Shown: positions 18,171-27,703, counted from the stretch's first letter. The stretch is DNA of 64,000 bases from Candidatus Bacteroides merdavium (GCA_019116805.1 DXAV01000015.1:35657-99656), one strand, 5' to 3'. Made by a program: numbers and translations. Notes: generated by a model not told the origin, from the sequence alone.

Positions 18171-18201
18171 CAAATGTATGCATTTTAATTGGAAACGCAA
18201 G
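18171..18201 (-). promoter_or_regulatory. trp operon promoter
   Basis: On minus, CTTG (18198-18201), 19 bases, then TACATTTG (18171-18178), a perfect -7 match to TAnnTTTG and three of four at -33. Predicted start about 18164, giving a leader RNA of about 210 bases if stopped at the attenuator. Confidence 0.75.
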
Positions 18202-18237
18202 CTTTCTCTTGAAAAAAGTTATGTAGTGGAAGCATTT

Positions 18238-19200
18238 TTAAGATTCGGTTTGTGGGCTGTCTTGTTCCTCGCTGTCCGAATGAACACGATATCGGGCTGG
18301 AGACATGCCTATATGAGCCTTTACATATTTGCCAAAAAAAGACTGGTTGGGGAAGTTGAACATCTCTGCTATTTCTTTGATAGACTTCTCTGAATGTTTC
18401 AACTGGTATTTTATTTGTTCGATGGCATATTCATTGATCCATTCAGTCGGAGTATGGCCATTGACTTCCTTAATGGCCCCCGAGATGTATTTGGCTGAAT
18501 AGCACAGTCGGTCGGCATAGTAGCTTACAGAGCGGTGTATTCCTCCGTCAGCAGTCAGTTCTTCCATGAACAGTTTGAAGATATGCTTGCTTCGTTTGGC
18601 TTCTATTCCTGTCTCTTCGGTTTCATCGGAGTGTTTCTGGATGCCTGCCAGCATTTCATGGAACAGGGCAGAGAAGAGATATTCCAGAATTTCTTGGCGA
18701 TAACGGTGTAAGGAATCACTGATTTTGTCCATAATCAGCTGACAATACAGATTGAAATTCTGGTTTTCTTTTGTTTTTTCTTCCGGCGATTTGGCAAATA
18801 CGGGATTCTTATAGAGATAATACAAGGCTTTTTCTGCTGCCTTTTCCCGTTTTACCGTCTGTTGCAGGAATTTGGTTGAAAAGCCTATCAGGCTGACTTT
18901 GTGCTGTGGACTAAGGAGCATGTTGCTTATAATCATGGTTGGCAGACAGACGAATGCTTCTCCTGCCTGTAACTGATAGTCCTTTTTGTTGATGTTCAGT
19001 TGCATTTTTCCTTCAATACAGGCAACAATGATGAAAAGATTCAGTCTTATCATCCGGTTGGAGTAGGGAAGTTTCTCCATGTGACGTGCCACTATGACAT
19101 TATCATCTACATAATCTATATATTCTCCCTTCGTTTCTTCTTTGTATTTCTTGAAATCATCGATATCAACTGTGATGATTGTTTTTTCGTTCGTATACAT
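18238..19200 (-). CDS. AraC-family transcriptional regulator
   Basis: 320 residues from ATG 19200 (ATG 19230 would add ten residues; neither has a clear ribosome site). The N-terminal 200 residues are a cupin-like sensing domain (LNINKKDYQLQAGEAFVCLP). The last 100 residues carry two helix-turn-helix motifs with the family signature: SVSYYADRLCYSAKYISGAI, then IKEIAEMFNFPNQSFFGKYVK and G-M-S-P-A-R-Y-R. It is divergent from an RND efflux operon and separated by a region with direct repeats, so it probably controls that operon. Base composition is clearly more AT-rich than in the neighbouring trp genes. Confidence 0.92.
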   Translation of the reverse strand: MYTNEKTIITVDIDDFKKYKEETKGEYIDYVDDNVIVARHMEKLPYSNRMIRLNLFIIVACIEGKMQLNINKKDYQLQAGEAFVCLPTMIISNMLLSPQHKVSLIGFSTKFLQQTVKREKAAEKALYYLYKNPVFAKSPEEKTKENQNFNLYCQLIMDKISDSLHRYRQEILEYLFSALFHEMLAGIQKHSDETEETGIEAKRSKHIFKLFMEELTADGGIHRSVSYYADRLCYSAKYISGAIKEVNGHTPTEWINEYAIEQIKYQLKHSEKSIKEIAEMFNFPNQSFFGKYVKAHIGMSPARYRVHSDSEEQDSPQTES

Positions 19201-19505
19201 ATTATATTTATTAGAATTACATAATTTCATCTGGCGCTGTGAATGACATAATATATAAAGTGTTCCAAGTACTCCAGTTTATGGGTCGGTAATCCGGAAG
19301 TCTGTTCTTTTCTCCCGTTGCAAAGTTGGGGAATATTGGTAGAATTGAGTTGTTCTATTTCTCATAAAGGCTGTTCTATTATTCTTTATGTAATATTTTT
19401 TAAGTATGAGGTGGGGAATATGGAACATCTATACGGGAATTTAGATAACATATGGCTTGTTCTATTCTTCTATCTTTGTGCCAATTTTAAATCAATTAGT
19501 TGGAC
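19201..19505. promoter_or_regulatory. Shared control region between AraC gene and RND efflux operon
   Basis: AT-rich, 305 bases, no gene. Direct repeats stand out: TTGTTCTATT at 19350-19359 and 19457-19466, CTGTTCTATT at 19371-19380, and TGGGGAATAT at 19327-19336 and 19412-19421. The last TTGTTCTATT is next to the -7 element. AraC-type proteins bind paired direct repeats, so these are candidate operators (inference). Confidence 0.6.
19471..19478 (+). promoter_or_regulatory. -7 promoter element of the RND efflux operon
   Basis: TATCTTTG, perfect TAnnTTTG, 27 bases before the start codon at 19506. No matching TTTG lies at the usual spacing, which fits a promoter that needs an activator. Confidence 0.65.
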
Positions 19506-20615
19506 ATGAAAAAGTTTAAGATCAGACAGATGCGACTGATGACACTTATCGGTTGTACAGTTTTTGGATTGGCATCGTGCAAACAGGCACCGAATGCCGC
19601 TATGCAATCTTCTTCTTACGAGACTATGACGGTGGGTACCATCGACAAGGAACTTTCTACTTCTTATTCCGCTACCATTCGTGGAAGGCAGGACATTGAC
19701 ATCTACCCGCAGGTATCGGGTACTATTGTACGTCTTTGTGTGACCGAAGGTGAAGTGGTACGTCGGGGGCAGTTACTCTTTGTTATCGATCAAGTACCCT
19801 ATAGGGCGGCTTTGAAAACAGCTGAAGCCAATGTGGAAACGGCCCGTGCGTCTTTGGCCACCGCTCAGCTGAATTATGACAGTCAGAAGGAATTGCATAC
19901 ACAGAAGGTTGTATCGGAATTCAGTTTGAAGACTGCTGAAAATAATTTCCTTACAGCCAAGGCACAGCTGGCACAGGCCGAGGCGCAGGAAGTGAATGCC
20001 CGCAATAACCTTTCGTATACCGAGGTGAAAAGTCCCAGTGACGGTGTGGTTGGTGCTTTACCCTACCGTGTCGGTGCGTTGGTAAGTTCGGCCATGGCAC
20101 AACCTCTTACGACAGTGAGTGATAACAGCACGATGTATGTCTATTTTTCCATGACTGAGAACCAGCTATTATCTCTTACTCGTGAATATGGCTCAATGGA
20201 TGAGGCCTTGAAGAGCATGCCTGAGGTAACATTGAAACTGAATGATAATTCTATTTATGGGGAGAAGGGAAAAATTGAATCTATCAGTGGCGTTATCGAT
20301 CGTCAGACGGGTACAGTTATTGCACGTGCTGTGTTCCCCAATGAAGCACGTTTGCTGCATAGTGGAGCCTCTGGCAGTGTCTCTATTCCCAGTGTCTATA
20401 AGGACTGCATTGTTATTCCTCAGGGAGCTGCCGTGCAGATGCAAGACAAATATCTGGTATATAAGGTAGTGGACGGAAAAGCTGCTTCTACGCTGGTTTC
20501 GGTTGCTCCGATAAGCGATGGGCGTGAGTTTGTAGTGATGGATGGCTTGAAACCGGGTGAAGAGATTGTGGCTAAAGGAGCCGGATTGTTGAGAGAGGGT
20601 ATGCAGATAAAATAA
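19506..20615 (+). CDS. RND efflux periplasmic adaptor (AcrA/MexA type lipoprotein)
   Basis: 369 residues from ATG 19506. Lipobox G-L-A-S-C with Cys25 as lipid site. Membrane-fusion-protein layout: beta-barrel and lipoyl halves (DIYPQVSGTIVRLCVTEGEVVRRGQLLFVID, split by an alpha-helical hairpin rich in Ala, Glu and Gln), then SYTEVKSPSDGVVG closing the lipoyl domain. It joins the inner-membrane pump encoded next to the outer-membrane channel encoded third. First gene of an operon facing away from the AraC regulator. Confidence 0.93.
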   Translation: MKKFKIRQMRLMTLIGCTVFGLASCKQAPNAAMQSSSYETMTVGTIDKELSTSYSATIRGRQDIDIYPQVSGTIVRLCVTEGEVVRRGQLLFVIDQVPYRAALKTAEANVETARASLATAQLNYDSQKELHTQKVVSEFSLKTAENNFLTAKAQLAQAEAQEVNARNNLSYTEVKSPSDGVVGALPYRVGALVSSAMAQPLTTVSDNSTMYVYFSMTENQLLSLTREYGSMDEALKSMPEVTLKLNDNSIYGEKGKIESISGVIDRQTGTVIARAVFPNEARLLHSGASGSVSIPSVYKDCIVIPQGAAVQMQDKYLVYKVVDGKAASTLVSVAPISDGREFVVMDGLKPGEEIVAKGAGLLREGMQIK

Positions 20616-20707
20616 CTCGGGTTTCTCCTTGGGAAAAACTCTCGGGAGCTGAAGGAGGGAAAGGAAAATATTCTTTCACTTCCTGACTCCGATAAACTAT
20701 AAATATT

Positions 20708-23700
20708 ATGAAAGGAAATATATTCATTAAACGGCCGGTGATGGCTATCTCCATCTCCGTTCTAATTTTTGCTATCGGCCTTATCTCACTCTTTACGCTG
20801 CCTGTAGAGCAGTATCCTGATATTGCACCACCTACGGTATATGTATCTGCTACTTATACAGGTGCCGATGCCGATGCTGTGATGAACGGTGTCATTATGC
20901 CGCTGGAAGAGAGTATCAATGGTGTGGAGAACATGATTTACATGACCTCTACAGCTACCAATAACGGTTCGGCTACCATACAAGTTTATTTTAAACAGGG
21001 TACTGATCCTGACATGGCTGCGGTGAATGTACAGAACCGTGTGACACAAGCTCAGGGTTTGTTACCTGTTGAGGTTACTCAAATTGGTGTGACTACGCAG
21101 AAACGGCAAACCAGTTTTTTGCAAATCAATTCGCTGGTTTGTACCAATGGACGTTATGATCAGGCTTTTATAGGTAATTACCTTGATATTAATGTCATAC
21201 CTCAAATCAAGCGTATTGCCGGTGTAGGTGACGTGATGGCAATGAATGCGCCTTATAGTATCCGTATCTGGATGAAGCCCGATCGCATGGCACAATATGG
21301 TTTAGTGCCTTCGGATATCAGTGCCGTACTGGCCATGCAGAACTTGGAGGCGCCCACAGGTTCTTTAGGTGAAAACTCTGATAATGTATATCAGCTTACA
21401 ATGAAGTATCGGGGTCGTCTGAAGGAAGTTGCAGATTTTGAGAACATCGTAGTTCGCGCGCAAGAAGACGGTTCCATTCTTCGTTTGAAGGATGTAGCCG
21501 AAGTAGAATTAGGAGCGCTAAGCTACAGTTATGAGGGTGAAATGGATGGTAAGACGGCTATTGCATTCATGGCTTTCCAAACGGCCGGTTCAAATGCTAC
21601 AGCCGTTAACGCTGAAATCACAGCTTTGCTTGATGAGCTGTCGAAGGATTTGCCTGAAGGGTTGGAGTTTGTTAATCTGATGAGTTCCAATGACTTTTTG
21701 TATGCCTCTATTTATAGTATTGTAGAGACATTGGTGATTGCCATCATTCTGGTAATTCTGGTTGTGTATTTCTTCCTGCAGGATTTCAAAAGTACCCTCA
21801 TTCCATCTATCTCTATCATAGTTTCCCTGGTAGGTACATTTGCTTGTCTGATTGCTGCCGGATTCAGTTTGAACATTCTGACAATGTTCGCTTTGGTACT
21901 GGCCATCGGTACGGTAGTGGACGATGCCATCGTAGTGGTCGAAGCTGTACAAGAGAAGTTTGATTCTGGTTACAAGTCGCCTTACCTTGCTACAAAAGAT
22001 GCGATGGGCGATGTAACAATGGCTATTATTTCCTGTACTTGTGTATTCATGGCGGTATTTATCCCTGTGACCTTCATGGGTGGTACATCCGGTATTTTCT
22101 ATACACAGTTTGGTATCACTATGGCCACTTCTGTAGGTTTGTCTATGATTTGTGCCTTGACGCTATGCCCGGCTTTATGTGCTTTATTGATGCGTCCTGC
22201 ATCGGGTACGAAGAGCGCCAAGAGTATCAATGGCCGCGTACGTGCCGCCTACAATGCTTCGTACACCGCTTTGTTGGGCAAGTATAAGCGAGGGGTGATG
22301 TTTGCTATCCATCATCGTTGGATGTGTTGGGCTGCGCTGGTAGCTGCTGTTGTGTTGTTGGTATTCTTTATGAACACTACCAAGACAGGACTTGTGCCGC
22401 AGGAAGACCAGGGTGTCATCATGGCCAATGTCAGTGCTGCTCCGGGTAGTACGTTGAAAGAGACTACCCAAGTATTGGACAAGGTGGATGCCATTCTGAC
22501 CAATACGCCCGAAGTAGCCCATTATCAGCGTGTAGCGGGTTATGGCTTCCTTTCCGGACAGGGTACTTCTTATGGTATGATTATCGTTCGACTGAAAGAT
22601 TGGAGTGAACGTAAAGGTAGCGAACATTCGGCAGAAGCTGTGATGGGTAGGCTTAATGCACAGTTTGCCCAGATAAAAGATGCACAGATTTTCTGTTTCC
22701 AGTCGCCTATGATTCCTGGTTATGGTATGGGTAACTCGGTAGAACTGAACATGCAGGATAAAACAGGTGGTGACATGACCACTTTCTACCACACAGTATT
22801 ACAATATCTCGGTGCACTGAACCAGCGGCCTGAAGTTGCAATGGCCTATACGACCTATGCCGAGAACTTCCCGCAAATTTCGGTGGATGTGGATGCTGCC
22901 AAATGTATGCGTGCAGGCATTTCGCCGAACGAGGTGTTGAGTGTATTGGGTAGTTATTGCGGCGGTTCGTATGTGTCCAACTATAATAAATTCGGTAAGA
23001 TGTACCGTGTGATGCTTCAGGCCGACCCCAAATACAGGCTGAACCAAATGGATTTGAGTAATATGTTCGTACGTAATGGTACGGAGATGGCTCCTCTCAG
23101 CCAGTTCGTTACGTTGACTAAGACCGAAGGTGCTGAAATTAAAAACCGTTTTAATCTGTTTAGTTCTATTTCAGTAAATGTAAATGTGGCAGAAGGTTAT
23201 TCGACTGGTGAGGTACAGAAGGCAATCGCCGAAGTGGCCGAACAGATGCTTCCTTCTGGCTACAGCTACGAGTACGGGGGTATTTCGCGTGAAGAGGCCA
23301 ATACCGGTCAGTCGCAGACAATATTTATCTATACGATTTGTGTCTTTCTGATTTATCTGATATTGGCTTGTCTTTATGAGAGTTTTCTGGTTCCGTTCGC
23401 TGTTATCCTTTCCGTTCCTTTTGGTATGTTCGGTTCGTTCCTGTTTGCCAAACTTTTCGGACTGGAGAATAATATTTACATGCAGACGGGTATGATTATG
23501 CTCATCGGTTTGTTGGCCAAGACAGCCATCCTGATTACGGAGTTTGCCATTGAACGTCGGCGTAAGGGCATGGGGCTTATCGAGTCGGCTTATGCAGCAG
23601 CACAGGTACGTTTCCGTCCTATCCTGATGACGGTACTTACCATGATTTTCGGTATGATTCCATTGATGTTCTCCAGTGGCGCAGGTGCCAACGGTAATTC

Positions 23701-23899
23701 ATCGTTGGGTACTACCGTCGTGGGTGGTATGCTTATCGGAACCCTTGCGTTACTTTTCGTTGTGCCGGTATTCTACATTATTTTTGAGTATATGCAGGAG
23801 AAAATACGTCCTCATCAGGAACTGAAAGCCGATACTCAGATATTGTTGGAGCGCGAAAAGAGTTTGGCAGAACGTAGTGGGTTTAATGAGAAGAAATAA
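20708..23899 (+). CDS. RND multidrug efflux transporter (AcrB/HAE1 family)
   Basis: 1063 residues, the normal size for HAE1 pumps. It starts with IFIKRPVMAISISVLIFAIG, the first membrane helix, then LPVEQYPDIAPPTV. The proton-relay aspartates are in TM4 (GTVVDDAIVVVEAV, Asp405 and Asp406), and the second half repeats the first, with a membrane helix near LIYLILACLYESF. Twelve membrane spans and two large periplasmic loops are expected. It exports drugs or other small molecules using proton flow; substrates unknown. It starts 92 bases after the adaptor gene. Confidence 0.95.
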   Translation: MKGNIFIKRPVMAISISVLIFAIGLISLFTLPVEQYPDIAPPTVYVSATYTGADADAVMNGVIMPLEESINGVENMIYMTSTATNNGSATIQVYFKQGTDPDMAAVNVQNRVTQAQGLLPVEVTQIGVTTQKRQTSFLQINSLVCTNGRYDQAFIGNYLDINVIPQIKRIAGVGDVMAMNAPYSIRIWMKPDRMAQYGLVPSDISAVLAMQNLEAPTGSLGENSDNVYQLTMKYRGRLKEVADFENIVVRAQEDGSILRLKDVAEVELGALSYSYEGEMDGKTAIAFMAFQTAGSNATAVNAEITALLDELSKDLPEGLEFVNLMSSNDFLYASIYSIVETLVIAIILVILVVYFFLQDFKSTLIPSISIIVSLVGTFACLIAAGFSLNILTMFALVLAIGTVVDDAIVVVEAVQEKFDSGYKSPYLATKDAMGDVTMAIISCTCVFMAVFIPVTFMGGTSGIFYTQFGITMATSVGLSMICALTLCPALCALLMRPASGTKSAKSINGRVRAAYNASYTALLGKYKRGVMFAIHHRWMCWAALVAAVVLLVFFMNTTKTGLVPQEDQGVIMANVSAAPGSTLKETTQVLDKVDAILTNTPEVAHYQRVAGYGFLSGQGTSYGMIIVRLKDWSERKGSEHSAEAVMGRLNAQFAQIKDAQIFCFQSPMIPGYGMGNSVELNMQDKTGGDMTTFYHTVLQYLGALNQRPEVAMAYTTYAENFPQISVDVDAAKCMRAGISPNEVLSVLGSYCGGSYVSNYNKFGKMYRVMLQADPKYRLNQMDLSNMFVRNGTEMAPLSQFVTLTKTEGAEIKNRFNLFSSISVNVNVAEGYSTGEVQKAIAEVAEQMLPSGYSYEYGGISREEANTGQSQTIFIYTICVFLIYLILACLYESFLVPFAVILSVPFGMFGSFLFAKLFGLENNIYMQTGMIMLIGLLAKTAILITEFAIERRRKGMGLIESAYAAAQVRFRPILMTVLTMIFGMIPLMFSSGAGANGNSSLGTTVVGGMLIGTLALLFVVPVFYIIFEYMQEKIRPHQELKADTQILLEREKSLAERSGFNEKK

Positions 23900-23930
23900 T
23901 CATTCTTAAAAAAGTAATCCATCAACAAAT

Positions 23931-25292
23931 ATGAAGAAACTTATTTTATTGTCAACCGCTGCTGCTCTGTTGAGCAGCTGCGGTATATATACCAAGTATA
24001 AACCGGCCGAAAGCGTACCCGATAATCTTTATGGGGAAGAGTTCATCACCGAAGACACTACCAGCATTGGTGGTATGGACTGGCATGAAGTTTTTACGGA
24101 TCCCCAGTTGCAGGCTTATATCGAACAGGGTTTGCGGAATAATACTGATTATCTGTCTGCTCAACTTCGTATAGAAGAGGCCGAAGCTACTTTGCTTTCT
24201 TCCAAGCTGGCCTTTCTGCCTTCTTTTGCATTAAGTCCACAGGGAACTGTGAGTAGTTTTGATGGAGGAAAGGCTACACAGACCTATTCGTTGCCCGTCG
24301 TTGCCAGTTGGGAACTGGATATTTTCGGTAAGATGCGTAACAGTAAACGGCAGGCACAAGCTCTCTATGCTCAAAGTCAGGATTACAAGCAGGCCGTTCG
24401 CACACAACTTATAGCCAACATTGCAAATACTTATTATACGTTGTTGATGCTTGATGAACAACTCTCCCTTTCACAAGAGACGGCTAAGGCTTGGGAAGAA
24501 ACCGTTCGTTCCACTCGTGCTTTGATGAATGCTGGAAAGGCTGATGAAGCTGCTGTGGCACAGATGGAAGCTGCCTGTTACGAAGTACAGGTCTCTGTAC
24601 TCGACTTGAAAGAACAAATCAATCAAACGGAAAATAGCTTTGCTTTATTGTTGGCCGAAACACCCCGTTCTTATGAACGAGGTACACTGGTTGATATGCA
24701 AATGCCTGGCGAATTATCAGTAGGTGTTCCCATGCAGATGCTTGCCAATCGTCCTGATGTTCGCATGGCTGAACGTTCTCTGGAATCGGCTTTCTATGCT
24801 ACCAATGCAGCACGCTCGGCTTTTTATCCATCCATTACATTGAGTGGAAGTGCAGGGTGGACAAACTCAGCAGGCGCTATGATAGTCAATCCCGGCAAAT
24901 TTCTTGCTTCGGCCGTAGGTTCGCTTACACAGCCGCTATTTGCACGTGGGCAATTGCTTGGTCAGCTTAAAATCAGCAAGGCACAACAGGAAGAAGCTTC
25001 ACTTGCTTTCCAACAGACGTTGCTGAATGCTGGTAGTGAAGTAAATGATGCACTGACTGCTTGGCAAACTAGTCGCGACAAAAGCTTGTTGTTGGATAAA
25101 CAGATAGCATCCTTGCAGAGAGCCGTAAAAAGTACTTCTTTGCTTATGGAACATGGTACTACAACTTATTTGGAAGTACTGACTGCAAAGCAAAATCTGC
25201 TTATGGCTCAGCTGACTCAAACAGGTAACCGCTTCACTGAGATACAGAGCGTAATCACTCTTTATCGTGCGTTGGGTGGAGGAAAGGAATAA
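23931..25292 (+). CDS. Outer-membrane efflux channel lipoprotein (OprM/NodT family)
   Basis: 453 residues. Lipobox L-L-S-S-C with Cys17. Duplicated OEP domains: a first coiled region (NTDYLSAQLRIEEAEATLL), the family signature SWELDIFGKMRNSKRQA, then LANRPDVRMAERSLESAFY and FYPSITLSGSAGW in the second. It forms the trimeric outer-membrane exit duct for the pump. It lies 31 bases after the transporter gene and ends the operon, with a hairpin terminator 34 bases beyond its stop. Confidence 0.93.
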   Translation: MKKLILLSTAAALLSSCGIYTKYKPAESVPDNLYGEEFITEDTTSIGGMDWHEVFTDPQLQAYIEQGLRNNTDYLSAQLRIEEAEATLLSSKLAFLPSFALSPQGTVSSFDGGKATQTYSLPVVASWELDIFGKMRNSKRQAQALYAQSQDYKQAVRTQLIANIANTYYTLLMLDEQLSLSQETAKAWEETVRSTRALMNAGKADEAAVAQMEAACYEVQVSVLDLKEQINQTENSFALLLAETPRSYERGTLVDMQMPGELSVGVPMQMLANRPDVRMAERSLESAFYATNAARSAFYPSITLSGSAGWTNSAGAMIVNPGKFLASAVGSLTQPLFARGQLLGQLKISKAQQEEASLAFQQTLLNAGSEVNDALTAWQTSRDKSLLLDKQIASLQRAVKSTSLLMEHGTTTYLEVLTAKQNLLMAQLTQTGNRFTEIQSVITLYRALGGGKE

Positions 25293-25325
25293 ACCAATTC
25301 TCTTTATACTTATTTATATGAAAAT

Positions 25326-25370
25326 GAGCCATTCCGAGAAGTGATTTCTAGGAATGGCTCTCTTGTTATT
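25326..25370. terminator. Bidirectional terminator between the efflux operon and the CoA-transferase gene
   Basis: GAGCCATTCC (25326-25335) and GGAATGGCTC (25351-25360) form a perfect ten-pair stem followed on plus by TCTTGTTATTTTC. It lies between convergent genes. Confidence 0.8.
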
Positions 25371-25387
25371 TTCTTTGTGGAAGTGGG

Positions 25388-26884
25388 TTATTGATATTGT
25401 GCCCAGTCGGTATTCCGCATATCACCGCTCTTGGCCAGTTCGGCGTGCATGCCCAGGGCGGCACGGATGGCGTGCGGAGTCTGCGACTTGCCGTCGGTCA
25501 GCTTCAGGTAATCCCACAACAGGTTCTTGTAGTCGGGATGTACACAGTTTTCGATGATGGCCTGTGCACGTTCCTTCGGGCTCTTGCCGCGCAGGTCGGC
25601 CACACCTTGTTCGGTCACGATGATGTTGACGTCGTGTTCCGTATGGTCGTGGTGTGAAACCATCGGTACAATGGCGCTGATCTTGCCTTCCTTGGCCACA
25701 GAGGGACAGGTGAAGATGGAGATGTAGGCGTTGCGTGTGAAGTCACCGCTGCCGCCGATGCCGTTCATCATCTTGGTACCTCCGATGTGTGTGGAGTTGA
25801 CGTTGCCGTAAAGGTCGGCCTCGATGGCAGTATTGATGGAGATGATGCCCAGGCGGCGTACCACTTCGGGGCTGTTGGAAATTTCGGACGGGCGGAGTAC
25901 CAGTTTGTCGCGGAAGAAGTCCATGTCGTCGTAGATGCCCTGCAGGCAGTCGTTGGTGACGGTGAGCGAGCAGGCGCTGCCGAACTTGATGCGTCCTTCG
26001 CGGATGAGGCCGATAACGGAGTTCTGGATAACCTCGGTGTACATTTCGAAGGGCGGGATGGTCTTGTCGTGACCTAGGGCGCTGAGCACGGCATTGGCAA
26101 TGTTTCCTACACCGCTCTGCAAAGGCAGGAAGGTGGAGGGGATGATGCCCCGTTTCATATCAGCTACCAGGAAGTCGGCCACGTTCTGTCCGATTTTGTC
26201 GGTCAACGGATCGGGAGCGGCAAAACCACGGGCCTCGTCGGGCCAGTTGGTTTCTACTACACCCACAATCTTTTTGGGGTCCACCTGTATGTAGGGAGTT
26301 CCGATGCGGTCGCTGGGCTTGTAGATAGGTATTTCGCGACGGTAGGGCGGGTCGAGCGGCTCGTAAACGTCGTGCAGGCCCATGGCAGCCTTGCTGTGGG
26401 CAGCATTCAGTTCGACAATGATTTTATCAGCCATGCGGCAGACAGTAGGTGCGATACCTCCGGCAGCTGTCAGGTAGATTTTACCATCGGGAGTTACTTC
26501 GCAAGCTTCGATGATGGCCACATCTACTTTGCCCATAAAGCCGTAGCGCAGTTCCTGAGCCATCTGAGAAAGGTGAATGTCGTTGTAGGCTATTTCGCCG
26601 TTGTTCACAGCCTTGCGGAAGTCGGTGTTGGTTGTATAGGGGGCACGGTAGCGGATGGCTTTGGCGCGCGACAATACGCCGTCGCACGAGTCACCTGTCG
26701 ATGCACCTGTAAAGATTCCCACTTGGAAAGGATTTCCTTTGGCATGTTCCGCTTCTGCGATTTTGGCCAGTTCGGCCGTAACGGCTTTGGCTGTACCTGC
26801 GGGCGTAAATCCACTCAGGCCGATATTATAGCCATGTTTGATGAGGCTGGCAGCTTCTGCTGCCGAAATGTAATTGAATGCCAT
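25388..26884 (-). CDS. Acetyl-CoA hydrolase/transferase family protein (probable succinate CoA-transferase)
   Basis: 498 residues from ATG 26884; the frame extends upstream but into the adjoining gene. It reads as the class I CoA-transferase family of about 500 residues: SGFTPAGTAKAV at the start, GIFTGASTGDSCDG, and the active-site segment SINTAIEADLYGNVNSTHIG with the Glu that carries the CoA thioester. GIGGSGDFTRNA follows. Members move CoA between acetate or propionate and succinate, a natural step in the succinate-propionate fermentation of this group. Which acids it uses cannot be read from sequence. Confidence 0.9.
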   Translation of the reverse strand: MAFNYISAAEAASLIKHGYNIGLSGFTPAGTAKAVTAELAKIAEAEHAKGNPFQVGIFTGASTGDSCDGVLSRAKAIRYRAPYTTNTDFRKAVNNGEIAYNDIHLSQMAQELRYGFMGKVDVAIIEACEVTPDGKIYLTAAGGIAPTVCRMADKIIVELNAAHSKAAMGLHDVYEPLDPPYRREIPIYKPSDRIGTPYIQVDPKKIVGVVETNWPDEARGFAAPDPLTDKIGQNVADFLVADMKRGIIPSTFLPLQSGVGNIANAVLSALGHDKTIPPFEMYTEVIQNSVIGLIREGRIKFGSACSLTVTNDCLQGIYDDMDFFRDKLVLRPSEISNSPEVVRRLGIISINTAIEADLYGNVNSTHIGGTKMMNGIGGSGDFTRNAYISIFTCPSVAKEGKISAIVPMVSHHDHTEHDVNIIVTEQGVADLRGKSPKERAQAIIENCVHPDYKNLLWDYLKLTDGKSQTPHAIRAALGMHAELAKSGDMRNTDWAQYQ

Positions 26885-26948
26885 AAATTCTATATCATTA
26901 TTTTCTTTAAAATATTGTTTTGAGTTTTTTGTATCGTTGTTTCGTTCC

Positions 26949-27356
26949 TCAGTATTTTCTTTGTAAGATTTCCGACCAGATGATGCCTTTGCGTATTTCC
27001 TCTGCAGACTGTATGTTAACGGCAGGAGGTGCATCTTCCGTTTTTTGTGTTAGTGATGTTTGTGGAGCGGGTTCGTTATGGAGTCCCGTTTGCTTTGTCT
27101 GGTAATTTCTGGGTATAAAAGGTTTTGCTGTCTGCCTGTGCTTTTTGTCAGACTTTTGTGCCGTGTTCGTTGGTTGCAGTGGCTGAACAGGAATACCCTC
27201 CCAATTTTCTGGAAGCGGATGGGGAATATTAGGCTGGAACACATCGTCGTCCTCCCTTGAAGGAGCCGAGGTGTTCTTGGCTTCCTTTTTGGCTTGTTTG
27301 ACGAATCCGATGATGATGACGCCTGCCACTAACAGAAACTTTAAGATATCTTCCAT
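26949..27356 (-). CDS. Small single-span membrane protein, unknown function
   Basis: 135 residues from ATG 27356. One membrane helix near the N-terminus (ILKFLLVAGVIIIGFV) is followed by a basic turn and a long low-complexity polar tail rich in Gln, Pro, Lys and Thr. The last 25 residues (NIQSAEEIRKGIIWSEILQRKY) look helical and may be a conserved docking motif. It probably faces the cytoplasm through the basic QAKKEAKN stretch. A good promoter lies 26 bases upstream. It is 64 bases ahead of the CoA-transferase gene. I do not recognise a family. Confidence 0.65.
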   Translation of the reverse strand: MEDILKFLLVAGVIIIGFVKQAKKEAKNTSAPSREDDDVFQPNIPHPLPENWEGIPVQPLQPTNTAQKSDKKHRQTAKPFIPRNYQTKQTGLHNEPAPQTSLTQKTEDAPPAVNIQSAEEIRKGIIWSEILQRKY

Positions 27357-27381
27357 ACTCAGAATGTGTTTATTCCATCGC

Positions 27382-27413
27382 CAAAGGTAACCAAATAATC
27401 TGATTGTTGCCAA
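27382..27413 (-). promoter_or_regulatory. Promoter of the small membrane protein gene
   Basis: On minus, TTGG (27410-27413), 20 bases, TACCTTTG (27382-27389). It lies immediately downstream of the terminator of candidate RNA A. Confidence 0.7.
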
Positions 27414-27423
27414 TAAAATGGCA

Positions 27424-27503
27424 ATAAAAAAGGGCAGCTTCACAGCTCCCCTCATTTTTTTAACCTAAACCTTAACTATGAAAAAATCTAATGTTTTTTT
27501 TCG
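27424..27503 (-). ncRNA. Candidate short terminated RNA A (leader or sRNA)
   Basis: The promoter TTTG-N20-CAAATTTG on minus (27509-27540; -7 has C for T) should start an RNA near 27503. About 55 bases on there is a hairpin (GGG-AGCT with AGCT-CCC, 27432-27450) and a run of six T (27426-27431). The body contains TTTTTCATAGT and AAGGTTTAGGTTA, nearly shared with RNA B 270 bases upstream. No ORF is preserved on this strand. Confidence 0.5.
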
Positions 27504-27508
27504 ATGTA

Positions 27509-27540
27509 CAAATTTGTGAATTTTGTCGAATATTACCAAA
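27509..27540 (-). promoter_or_regulatory. Promoter of candidate RNA A
   Basis: TTTG at 27537-27540, 20-base spacer, CAAATTTG at 27509-27516 (seven of eight against TAnnTTTG allowing its free positions). The -7 is itself a palindrome. Confidence 0.55.
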
Positions 27541-27703
27541 TGCACTTTGCAAATTGTTTACTGGTTTATGGAATATTAACCTTTTTAAACTTTGAAAAAG
27601 CATTTTTGCTGTCAGATGTCAGGATAAGAAGTGATTGGTTTGTATTTTTGCTTGATAGAGCGGAGTGTAACTGGGGTATAGGGGAGGTTTTGAGTACAGA
27701 CAT

